DNA from: Variovorax sp. 770b2
Lineage (GTDB): Bacteria > Pseudomonadota > Gammaproteobacteria > Burkholderiales > Burkholderiaceae_C
Assembly (NCBI RefSeq): GCF_900115685.1
Contig: NZ_FOXJ01000001.1
Span: forward strand, 1,893,796-1,957,795
DNA length: 64,000 nt
Reading direction: 5' to 3'
Below, piece by piece: positions 57,042-64,000 of the stretch. The translations under genes were made by a program, and so were the position numbers. Every line of letters begins with the position of its first letter. Position 1 is the stretch's first letter. The notes under the pieces were generated by a model, which saw nothing but the letters and a program-made list of their open reading frames with translations, did not search any database and had not been told where the DNA came from.

Positions 57042-57830
57042 TCAGCGCGCGATGCCGCGCGTGGAACCGGCGAGGAAGGATTCCATCAAGGTGATGTCAC
57101 CTGCCGCCTCGGGCATCTCGGCAGTCAGCGCCGCGATGCCTGCGCGCGCCTCTTCGAGCGTCTTGCCCTGGCGATACAACAGCTTGTGCATCTGCTTGAC
57201 CGCCGCCAGCCGCTGCGCCGAGAAATCGCGCCGGCGCAGGCCCACGACATTGAAGCCGCGAACCGCCAGCGGATTGCCGTCGACCAGCATGAAGGGCGGC
57301 ACGTCCTGCGAGACCGCGCTCGCGAAGCCGACCATGGCGTGGGCGCCGACCGAGACGAACTGGTGGATGCCGGTGAGCCCGCCGACCGTGACCCAGTCGG
57401 CCAGGTGCACATGGCCCGCCAGCGTCGTGTTGTTGGCCAGCGTGGTGTGGTTGTCGACATGGCAGTCGTGCGCGATGTGCGTGTACGCCATGATCCAGTT
57501 GTCGCTGCCCACGCGGGTCACGCCCCCTGCCCCCGGCACGCCGAGGTTGAAGGTGCAGAACTCGCGAATGACATTGCGGTCGCCGATGACGAGCTCGGTC
57601 GGCTCGCCCGCGTATTTCTTGTCCTGCGGTACCGCGCCGAGCGAGGAGAACTGAAAAATCCTGTTGTCGCGCCCGATGGTCGTGCGCCCCTCGATCACGC
57701 AGTGCGCGCCGATGGTGGTGCCCGCCCCGACGCGCACGTGCGGGCCGATAACGGTGTAGGGGCCGACCGACACCGAGGCGTCCAGTTGTGCCTGGGGGTC
57801 GACGAGCGCTGTCGAATGAACCTGGGTCAT
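57042..57830 (-). CDS. lpxA: UDP-N-acetylglucosamine acyltransferase
   Basis: First lipid A step: moves 3-hydroxyacyl from ACP to UDP-GlcNAc. The 262 residues equal the E. coli length. The left-handed beta helix is made of hexapeptide repeats ([20 protein letters not shown] and so on). The catalytic His lies in [20 protein letters not shown]. The C-terminal helices include [20 protein letters not shown] chose the ATG at 57830; a TTG three codons upstream is also open. It lies 27 bp after fabZ. Confidence 0.97.
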   Translation of the reverse strand: MTQVHSTALVDPQAQLDASVSVGPYTVIGPHVRVGAGTTIGAHCVIEGRTTIGRDNRIFQFSSLGAVPQDKKYAGEPTELVIGDRNVIREFCTFNLGVPGAGGVTRVGSDNWIMAYTHIAHDCHVDNHTTLANNTTLAGHVHLADWVTVGGLTGIHQFVSVGAHAMVGFASAVSQDVPPFMLVDGNPLAVRGFNVVGLRRRDFSAQRLAAVKQMHKLLYRQGKTLEEARAGIAALTAEMPEAAGDITLMESFLAGSTRGIAR

Positions 57831-57857
57831 GCCTTGCAAGTGACTGCGGCCTGGTGA

Positions 57858-58307
57858 TCAGCTGATCTGGCGCATCGCGCACATCAGCGTGGCTTCGCAG
57901 GCCAGTTCGCTGCCCACCAGCGCGCGGCCCTTGAACTTCGAGATGCCGGCCTTCATGCGTTCGATCTCGACCTCGAGGGTGAGCTGGTCGCCGGGTTCCA
58001 CGGGGCGCTTGAAGCGCGCGCCGTCGATGGCGGCGAAGTAGTAGACGGTGTTGTCGTCCGGCACGATGTCCAGCGAGTGGAACGACAGCAGGGCCGCGGC
58101 CTGCGCCATGGCTTCGAGCATCAGCACGCCCGGCATCACCGGACGGTGCGGGAAGTGACCGTTGAAGAACGGCTCGTTCATCGTCACGTTCTTGAGCGCC
58201 GTGATGCGCTTGCCCTTTTCCATGTCCAGCACGCGGTCCACCAGCAGGAACGGGTAGCGGTGGGGAAGCAGCTTGAGGATTTGATGGATATCGAGCGTCG
58301 TCGTCAT
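57858..58307 (-). CDS. fabZ: 3-hydroxyacyl-ACP dehydratase FabZ
   Basis: Dehydrates 3-hydroxyacyl-ACP in fatty acid elongation and competes with LpxA/LpxD for the hydroxyacyl-ACP pool. The 149 residues start [20 protein letters not shown] and have the catalytic His in [21 protein letters not shown] with the acid residue. I chose the ATG at 58307 with AGGA upstream. An ATG at 58334 that overlaps the lpxD stop would add nine residues and is a fair alternative. Confidence 0.94.
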   Translation of the reverse strand: MTTTLDIHQILKLLPHRYPFLLVDRVLDMEKGKRITALKNVTMNEPFFNGHFPHRPVMPGVLMLEAMAQAAALLSFHSLDIVPDDNTVYYFAAIDGARFKRPVEPGDQLTLEVEIERMKAGISKFKGRALVGSELACEATLMCAMRQIS

Positions 58308-58330
58308 GATTTTCTGTTCCTGCATCGTCG

Positions 58331-59308
58331 TCATTTTTTCGGGGGAGCCTTCTCCAGCGCCTTCAGTCGTTCGCGCAGGCTGTGCAACTGCTTGAGCGTT
58401 GCCGCATTCTTTTCCCAGCTCGCATTGTCATCGATGGGAAACATGCCGGTGTACTGGCCGGCCTTGTGAATCGATCGGGTCACGGTGGTCGCGGCGGACA
58501 CGTGCACGCCGTCGGCCACCGTCAAATGGCCCAGCACGATGGCCCCGCCGCCGAAGGTGCAGTTCGCACCGATGGTGGCGCTACCGGCCACGCCGACGCA
58601 GCCCGCCATGGCCGTGTTCTTGCCGATGCGCACGTTGTGGCCGATCTGGATCAGGTTGTCGAGCTTCACGCCGTCTTCGATCACGGTGTCGTCCAGCGCG
58701 CCGCGGTCGATGCAGGTGTTGGCACCGATTTCCACGTCGTTGCCGATGCGCACCGCGCCCAGCTGCTCGATCTTGACCCAGGCGCCCTGGTGCAGCGCAA
58801 GGCCGAAGCCGTCGGCGCCGATCACCACACCCGGGTGCAGCAGGCAGCGCTCGCCGATCGTGCAGTCTTCGCTGACCGTCACGCGCGACTTCAGCACCGT
58901 GCCCGCGCCGATGCGCGCGCCCCGCTCCACCACGCAGAGCGCGCCGATGCGCGCCGTGGCGTCGACATGGGCTTGCGGATGGATCACGGCGGACGGATGG
59001 ATGAGATCGGCCTCCGGGCGCGCGTGATGCGCCTTCCAGAGCTGTGTCAGGCGCGCAAAGTAGAGATAAGGATCAGGCGTGACGATGAACGCGCCCCGCG
59101 CAGCAGCCGCCTCCTGCATGGCAGGCGACACGATCACACAGGCAGCCTTGGAGGCCGCAAGTTCCTGCTGATACTTGGGATGGCTCAGGAAACTGAGCGC
59201 ATCGGGCTGTGCATTCTGGAGCGGCGAGAGCCGCTCGATGGACAGCATGGCATCTCCATGAAGCTCGCCCCCCAGGGCGTCGACAATGGCTCCGAGCTGC
59301 AGCGACAC
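58331..59308 (-). CDS. lpxD: UDP-3-O-acylglucosamine N-acyltransferase
   Basis: Adds the N-linked hydroxyacyl chain in lipid A synthesis. The 325 residues have an N-terminal uridine-binding domain ([28 protein letters not shown]). A left-handed beta helix follows ([20 protein letters not shown] and beyond), with the catalytic His in [10 protein letters not shown], and a C-terminal helix ([16 protein letters not shown]). GTG start at 59308, 14 bp after skp. Confidence 0.96.
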   Translation of the reverse strand: MSLQLGAIVDALGGELHGDAMLSIERLSPLQNAQPDALSFLSHPKYQQELAASKAACVIVSPAMQEAAAARGAFIVTPDPYLYFARLTQLWKAHHARPEADLIHPSAVIHPQAHVDATARIGALCVVERGARIGAGTVLKSRVTVSEDCTIGERCLLHPGVVIGADGFGLALHQGAWVKIEQLGAVRIGNDVEIGANTCIDRGALDDTVIEDGVKLDNLIQIGHNVRIGKNTAMAGCVGVAGSATIGANCTFGGGAIVLGHLTVADGVHVSAATTVTRSIHKAGQYTGMFPIDDNASWEKNAATLKQLHSLRERLKALEKAPPKK

Positions 59309-59322
59309 GCCGGTTCGCGGCG

Positions 59323-59868
59323 TTACTTGCCGGCCGCGGGCGCTGGGGAGCCGACCGACGCGTTCAGCGCCTTGATCACCTTGTCGGTGATGTCGTGCTT
59401 CGGATTGATGTAGATCGCTTCCTGCAGGATGGCGTCGTACTTTTCAGCTTCCGCCACCTGTTTCACGACGCGATTGGCGCGCTCGTAGACCTGCTGGAGC
59501 TCTTCGTTCTTGCGCGCATTCAGGTCTTCCTGAAATTCGCGGCGGCGGCGCTGGAACTCGCGGTCCTGGTCGATCAGCGCCTTCTGGCGCGTCGCGCGCT
59601 GGCTTTCGGAGATGGTCGGCGCTTCGCGCTCGAACCGTTCCGAGGCCGTCTTCAATGCGTCGCCTTGCGCGGTCAGGTCCTTCTCGCGCTTGAGGAACTC
59701 GGCTTCCAGCTTCGCCTGGGCCGCCTTGGCCGGCTGCGCTTCACGCAGCACGCGGTCCGGATTCACGAAGCCGATGCGAAAGGTTTCCTGCGCCTGTGCA
59801 GGCGCAGCCACGATCGCGAAAGCGGGAATCAACAGCGCGCCAGCCGCGGCGCGGATCAAATGCTTCAT
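59323..59868 (-). CDS. skp: OmpH/Skp family periplasmic chaperone
   Basis: Holds unfolded outer-membrane proteins on the way to BamA. The 181-residue protein has a signal peptide ([19 protein letters not shown]), then [22 protein letters not shown] and a long charged coiled coil ([11 protein letters not shown] to [19 protein letters not shown]) that forms the tentacles. The start lies directly after the bamA stop. Confidence 0.95.
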   Translation of the reverse strand: MKHLIRAAAGALLIPAFAIVAAPAQAQETFRIGFVNPDRVLREAQPAKAAQAKLEAEFLKREKDLTAQGDALKTASERFEREAPTISESQRATRQKALIDQDREFQRRRREFQEDLNARKNEELQQVYERANRVVKQVAEAEKYDAILQEAIYINPKHDITDKVIKALNASVGSPAPAAGK

Positions 59869-62304
59869 TTAGAAAGACGTTCCGATCTGGAATTGCAAGC
59901 GCTGGATTCTATCCTTCGGGATCACGACGAAGCCGGTGGTTGGGTCGAGCACTTCCTTTTGGGACTTGACGGGGAAAGCGTACGCCAGGCGCAGCGGGCC
60001 CAGCGGCGAGATCCAGCTGATGCCCAGACCCACCGAGGCACGCAACTTCTTCTGCGCCTTGTATTGCTCGTCGGTCAGGCCGGCAGCGCGGGAGCCGAAC
60101 ACATTGCCGACGTCGAAGAAGCCGTACAGACGCAGGGTGCGGTCGTTGCCGGCACCCGGGAACGGCGTGCTGAGTTCGGCGTTGAAGATTGCCTTTTTGG
60201 TACCGCCCAGCGCCGCGCCTTCGGTCTGGCCGAAAAGCGGCACATCGCGCGGACCCAGCGAGTTCTGTTCGAAGCCGCGGATCGAGCCCAGGCCACCAGC
60301 GTAGAAATTCTTGAAGATCGGGTAGACCTTGCCGCCGAGGGCCTTGGCGTAGCCGACCTCGCCGTTGATGGCGAAGGTGTATTGCTTGTTGATCGCGAAG
60401 AACTGCTGGTACTGGTAGTTCGTCTTGACGTACTTCATGTCGCCCGCGGCGCCGAGCTCCAGGTTGGCGCGCTGCAGGCGCCCCGTCGTTGGAATCAGCG
60501 CGCTGTCGCGGCTGTCGCGGCCCCAGCCGATGGTCAGCGGCACGCCCCAGACGCTCTTCTGGTCGCAGCCGGTCACGAACAGACCCGTCGCATCCCTTTC
60601 GCACTGGAAATAGCGCAGGTAGGAATTCGGCGTGTACAGGCCCGAGAAGGACGTCGTGCTGTTCGGGTCGAATGCGTAGCGCTCGAGACCGACGCCAAAG
60701 AAGATGGTGTCGACTTCGCTGAACGGCACGCCGAAGCGGATGGATGCGCCCTGGTTGACCAGCTTGTAGTCACCGTCGAGGGTCGTCGAGTACGGACGCG
60801 TCGTCGTGTGATACACGCTGATGGTGCGCGAGATGCCGTCCTTCGTGAAGTACGGATCGGTGGTGGTCACCGACAGCGTGCGGTTGTACTTGCTGGTGTT
60901 GACCGACACGCCCAGGAAGTTGCCCGAACCGAACACGTTTTCCTGCGAGATGCCGAAGGTCAGCGCGACCTTTTCCGCGCTCGAGTAACCGGCGCCCAAT
61001 TGCAGGCTGCCGGTGGGCTTTTCGGCCACGTTGACCGTTAGGTCCACCTGGTCGGGCGAGCCGGGCACTTCCTGGGTCTCGACGTTCACTTCGGTGAAGA
61101 AGCCCAGGCGGTCCACGCGGTCGCGCGAGAGCTTGATCTTGTCGCCGTCGTACCAGGAGGCTTCGAACTGGCGGAACTCGCGGCGAATCACTTCGTCGCG
61201 GGTCTTGTTGTTGCCACCGACGGACACGCGGCGCACGTACACGCGGCGCGAAGGCTCGGCCTGCAGCGTGAGCGTGACGCGGTTGTTGACGCGGTCGATG
61301 TCGGGAACGGCCTGCACACGGGCGAAGGCGTAGCCGAAGGTGCCGAAATAGTCGCTGAACGCCTTGGTGGTTTCGGTGACCAGCTCGCCGTTGTAGGGCT
61401 CGCCGGGCTTGATGGTGATCAGCGACTTGAATTCGTCGTCGCGCCCGAGGTAGTTGCCATTGAGCTTGACGCCCGCCACCACGAACTTTTCGCCTTCGGT
61501 GATGTTGACCGTGACCGACAGGTCCTTGCGGTCCGGCGAGATGGCGACCTGGGTCGAATCGATGCGGAACTCGAGGTAGCCACGCGTGATGTAGTACGAG
61601 CGCAGCGTTTCGAGGTCGGCGTTGAGCTTGGCGCGCGAGTACTGGTTGGACTTGGTGTACCAGCTCATGAAGCCGCCGCTGTCCTGGTCGAAAAGGCTCA
61701 GCAACGTGGATTCGCTGAAGGCCTTGCCGCCGACGATATGGACTTCGCGGATGCGTGCGGAATCGCCTTCGGTGACGGTGAACGTCAGGTTGACGCGGTT
61801 GCGTTCGATGGGCGTGACGGTCGTCACGACCTGCGCGTTGTACAGGCTGCGGCTCACGTACTGGCGCTTGAGTTCCTGCTCCGCACGATCGGCCAGCGCC
61901 TTGTCGTAGGGACGGCCATCGGTCAGTCCGACTTCGCGCAGCGCCTTCTGCAGCGCTGCCTTGTCGAATTCCTTGGTGCCGACGAAATCGACGTCTGCAA
62001 TGGTCGGGCGCTCTTCGACGATCACCACCAGCACATTGCCGTTCACGTCGATGCGGACATCCTTGAACAACCCCAGGTCGAACAGCGCGCGAATGGCGGC
62101 CGAGCCGCGTTCGTCGCTGTAGGTATCGCCCACGCGCACTGGCAGCGACGCGAAGATCGTGCCGGCCTCCACGCGTTGCAGGCCTTCGACGCGAATGTCG
62201 CGCACCGTGAAAGGCTCGACGGCCCAGGCTGCCGTGGCTGCAAGTGCGCTGGCGACCACCGCGACAACGCTACGCAGGCGAAAGCGATTGGAGTTTTTGT
62301 TCAT
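59869..62304 (-). CDS. bamA: Outer membrane protein assembly factor BamA
   Basis: Core of the BAM complex that folds beta-barrel proteins into the outer membrane. The 811 residues have a signal peptide (about 1-29, ending ATAAWA). Five POTRA domains follow (VRDIRVEGLQRVEAGTIFA first; YVRRVSVGGNNKTRDEVIR last), then the 16-strand barrel. The barrel has the lid-loop motif IRGFEQNSLGPRD with VRGF-type signature, and ends QRLQFQIGTSF, a C-terminal Phe typical of outer-membrane barrels. It lies between rseP and skp. Confidence 0.98.
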   Translation of the reverse strand: MNKNSNRFRLRSVVAVVASALAATAAWAVEPFTVRDIRVEGLQRVEAGTIFASLPVRVGDTYSDERGSAAIRALFDLGLFKDVRIDVNGNVLVVIVEERPTIADVDFVGTKEFDKAALQKALREVGLTDGRPYDKALADRAEQELKRQYVSRSLYNAQVVTTVTPIERNRVNLTFTVTEGDSARIREVHIVGGKAFSESTLLSLFDQDSGGFMSWYTKSNQYSRAKLNADLETLRSYYITRGYLEFRIDSTQVAISPDRKDLSVTVNITEGEKFVVAGVKLNGNYLGRDDEFKSLITIKPGEPYNGELVTETTKAFSDYFGTFGYAFARVQAVPDIDRVNNRVTLTLQAEPSRRVYVRRVSVGGNNKTRDEVIRREFRQFEASWYDGDKIKLSRDRVDRLGFFTEVNVETQEVPGSPDQVDLTVNVAEKPTGSLQLGAGYSSAEKVALTFGISQENVFGSGNFLGVSVNTSKYNRTLSVTTTDPYFTKDGISRTISVYHTTTRPYSTTLDGDYKLVNQGASIRFGVPFSEVDTIFFGVGLERYAFDPNSTTSFSGLYTPNSYLRYFQCERDATGLFVTGCDQKSVWGVPLTIGWGRDSRDSALIPTTGRLQRANLELGAAGDMKYVKTNYQYQQFFAINKQYTFAINGEVGYAKALGGKVYPIFKNFYAGGLGSIRGFEQNSLGPRDVPLFGQTEGAALGGTKKAIFNAELSTPFPGAGNDRTLRLYGFFDVGNVFGSRAAGLTDEQYKAQKKLRASVGLGISWISPLGPLRLAYAFPVKSQKEVLDPTTGFVVIPKDRIQRLQFQIGTSF

Positions 62305-62343
62305 CTGAGAATTGAGCCGGCACGGAAAGGGCCGGGCAGAAAG

Positions 62344-63714
62344 TTAACCAAAGAGCCGCGTGACGTCGTTGAAGAGTGCGACCGACATCATGACCAGCAA
62401 CAAGGCGACACCGCCGCGCTGAAGCCGTTCCATCCAGGCGTCAGAGACGCTTTTGCCGGTCAGGCCCTCCCAAAGATAATACATCAGGTGTCCCCCATCG
62501 AGGACCGGGAGCGGCATGAGATTGAGCACGCCCAGGCTCACGCTGATGACCGCCAGGAAGATCAGGTACTGGGTCAGGCCGAGGCTTGCGGACTTGCCCG
62601 CGTAGTCGGCAATGGTCAACGGGCCGCTCAGGTTCTTGAGCGAAGCCTGTCCGGTCACCATCTTGACCATCATGCGGACGGTCAATGCGGACATCTCCCA
62701 TGTGCGCACCACGCCGCGCCAGACGCCATCGCCCGGCCCCTGGCGCACCGTCACCATGTCGGGCGGGGCACCGACGTAAGCGCCGATGCGGCCGATCTTG
62801 GCGGCGCCCTCCTCGCGCACTTCGGGCTTCACCTGGAGCGTGAGCAGCTGACCATCGCGCTGGACCTGCCAGGCCTGGGTGCGCGGCTGATCGCCGTCGA
62901 CCGACGCCCGGATCACCTCGCGCAACTGCTGTCCGTCGTAGATGGCCGTATCGCCGATGGCGCGCACCAGGTCGCCCTTGCGCAAGCCCGACTGCTCGCC
63001 CGCGCTGCCGGCCATGACGTCGCCGATCTCCGGCCGGGTCAGGGGGGCGAGCACGCCGATCTTGCGGAACATCTGCGGATCGGCGTCCTTGGCCTCCATC
63101 CGGCTCAATGGCAGCACCAGCTGGCGCGCGGGCTTGCCGTCTTCGCCAGCCACTTCGAGCGTCAGGTCCCGGGCATCGAGCGCGCCCTGCGTCATGCGCC
63201 AGCGCAGGTCCTCGAAGGACTGGACGGGCGTCAGATCGCCGTCGAAGCCGGCGCGCGTGATGTGTTCACCGCCGCGCAGGCCCGCGGCCTCGGCCAGCGA
63301 AGCCGCCACCGGCCGCGCCAGCCTGGCGACCGGCTCTTCCACGCCGATCCAGTTGACGGCCGTGTAAAGCACGATCGCCAGCAGCAGGTTGGCGATGGGC
63401 CCGGCCGCCACGATGGCCGCGCGCGAACGCAGGGGCTGGGTGTTGAAGGCCCGGTGCCGCTCCTCGGGAGCCACCGGCCCTTCGCGCTCGTCGAGCATCT
63501 TGACGTAGCCGCCCAGCGGGAAGGCGGCGATGACGAATTCGGTCTGCTGCCCCGGGTGCTGGCGCTTGGGTTGCCAGCGGAACAGTGCCTTGCCGAATCC
63601 GACCGAAAAGCGCTCCACCTTGACGCCGCAGGCAACGGCTACGCGGTAGTGACCGTATTCGTGCACCGCGATCAGGACCCCGAGTGCAACCACGAAGGCT
63701 ATGACAGTGAGCAT
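62344..63714 (-). CDS. rseP: Site-2 zinc metalloprotease RseP
   Basis: Intramembrane protease that cleaves anti-sigma factor RseA to turn on the sigma-E envelope-stress response. The 456 residues have a first membrane helix with HEYGH (zinc site, residues 18-22), two PDZ domains (GLRGGEHITRAGF; AGEQSGLRKGDLVRAI), and later helices with PLPVLDGGHLMYY, the third metal ligand region. It lies between dxr and bamA, the usual order. Confidence 0.97.
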   Translation of the reverse strand: MLTVIAFVVALGVLIAVHEYGHYRVAVACGVKVERFSVGFGKALFRWQPKRQHPGQQTEFVIAAFPLGGYVKMLDEREGPVAPEERHRAFNTQPLRSRAAIVAAGPIANLLLAIVLYTAVNWIGVEEPVARLARPVAASLAEAAGLRGGEHITRAGFDGDLTPVQSFEDLRWRMTQGALDARDLTLEVAGEDGKPARQLVLPLSRMEAKDADPQMFRKIGVLAPLTRPEIGDVMAGSAGEQSGLRKGDLVRAIGDTAIYDGQQLREVIRASVDGDQPRTQAWQVQRDGQLLTLQVKPEVREEGAAKIGRIGAYVGAPPDMVTVRQGPGDGVWRGVVRTWEMSALTVRMMVKMVTGQASLKNLSGPLTIADYAGKSASLGLTQYLIFLAVISVSLGVLNLMPLPVLDGGHLMYYLWEGLTGKSVSDAWMERLQRGGVALLLVMMSVALFNDVTRLFG

Positions 63715-63738
63715 CGGATCCTCTGCGAATGGGAAAAG

Positions 63739-64000
63739 TCAGGCTGCGAAACGCAGCGCCGCGGCATTGGCGGCCGCCCGGGCGCTGGCGTCGAGCGCCA
63801 GCAGGTCGGCCAGCGATGCCGGCTTGGAGGGGGCGACGGTTTCCAAAGTTTCCATGTTGACCGCATGAATTCGGTCGAAACGCAGGCGCCGGTCAAGGAA
63901 GGCCTCGACAGCGACCTCGTTGGCCGCATTGAGTACCGCCGTCGTGCCGGGTGCGGCGCGCAATGCATGCCACGCAAGACCCAGGCCCGGGAATAGCGCC
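63739..64000 (-). CDS. dxr: 1-deoxy-D-xylulose 5-phosphate reductoisomerase, C-terminal end (5' end outside window)
   Basis: About 86 C-terminal residues are present, with LFPGLGLAWHALRAAPGT, then AVLNAANEVAVEAFLDRR, which matches the conserved NAANE region of DXR/IspC in the MEP isoprenoid pathway. The end is Ala-rich with SLADLLALDASARAA. The catalytic domain lies beyond 64000. It precedes rseP by 24 bp. Confidence 0.93.
   Translation of the reverse strand, partial: ALFPGLGLAWHALRAAPGTTAVLNAANEVAVEAFLDRRLRFDRIHAVNMETLETVAPSKPASLADLLALDASARAAANAAALRFAA

Overview
The window is a dense, high-GC chromosomal segment with gene order and protein sequences typical of the Burkholderiales. The best guess is Comamonadaceae, close to Variovorax or Acidovorax, judged from the look of the proteins and the order of the lpx/bamA, exbBD-lpxK-kdsB-adk and carAB-greA blocks. 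No database search was possible. I see no insertion sequences, prophage genes, CRISPR arrays, rRNA or tRNA genes.

Layout. 1-3872 (minus): a truncated cardiolipin synthase, then clpA and clpS. 4008-21541 (minus): one long type VI secretion (T6SS) locus. In transcription order it reads tssH(clpV), tssB, tssC, hcp, tssJ, tssK, tssL-OmpA, tssM, tagF, a tagK-like gene, tssG, tssA and a small membrane protein gene. It has ten of the thirteen core genes; tssE, tssF and vgrG (tssI) are not in the window. 21908-23167 (minus): icd with a clear terminator. 23386-24606 (plus): two tandem small secreted basic proteins and a DUF192 protein. 24675-26620 (minus): sodB and xseA. 26934-30753 (plus): exbB, exbD, lpxK, a Trm112-like gene, kdsB and adk, tightly packed. 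30779-31741 (minus): an L-asparaginase, divergent from lexA (plus), with two tandem LexA-type boxes between them. 32637-41000 (plus): a small hypothetical gene, a 2-hydroxyacid dehydrogenase, an MFS transporter, then a CoA-thioester catabolic set (3-hydroxyacyl-CoA dehydrogenase, enoyl-CoA hydratase, Crp-type regulator, aminoglycoside-phosphotransferase-like kinase, acyl-CoA dehydrogenase).

41084-46580 (minus): a GNAT acetyltransferase, glmM, folP, ftsH, rlmE. 46669-47909 (plus): a YhbY-type RNA-binding protein and a glycosyltransferase-like protein. 47947-54258 (minus): a DUF4149 membrane protein, greA, a Kdo hydroxylase-like gene, carB, carA. 54398-64000 (minus): a SpoU-type methyltransferase, rnhB, lpxB, lpxA, fabZ, lpxD, skp, bamA, rseP and the C-terminal end of dxr.

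Much of the window serves the cell envelope. Lipid A/Kdo synthesis (lpxA, B, D, K, kdsB, fabZ, Kdo hydroxylase), outer-membrane assembly (bamA, skp), envelope proteolysis (rseP, ftsH), phospholipid synthesis and a T6SS that spans the envelope all lie here. The most unusual features are in the T6SS locus: three absent core genes, a TssJ without the lipoprotein cysteine, hcp isolated by spacers with palindromes, a 9-bp tandem repeat in front of tssJ, and a possible leader mini-ORF in front of tssH. I found no convincing wholly new system; the findings are local oddities.
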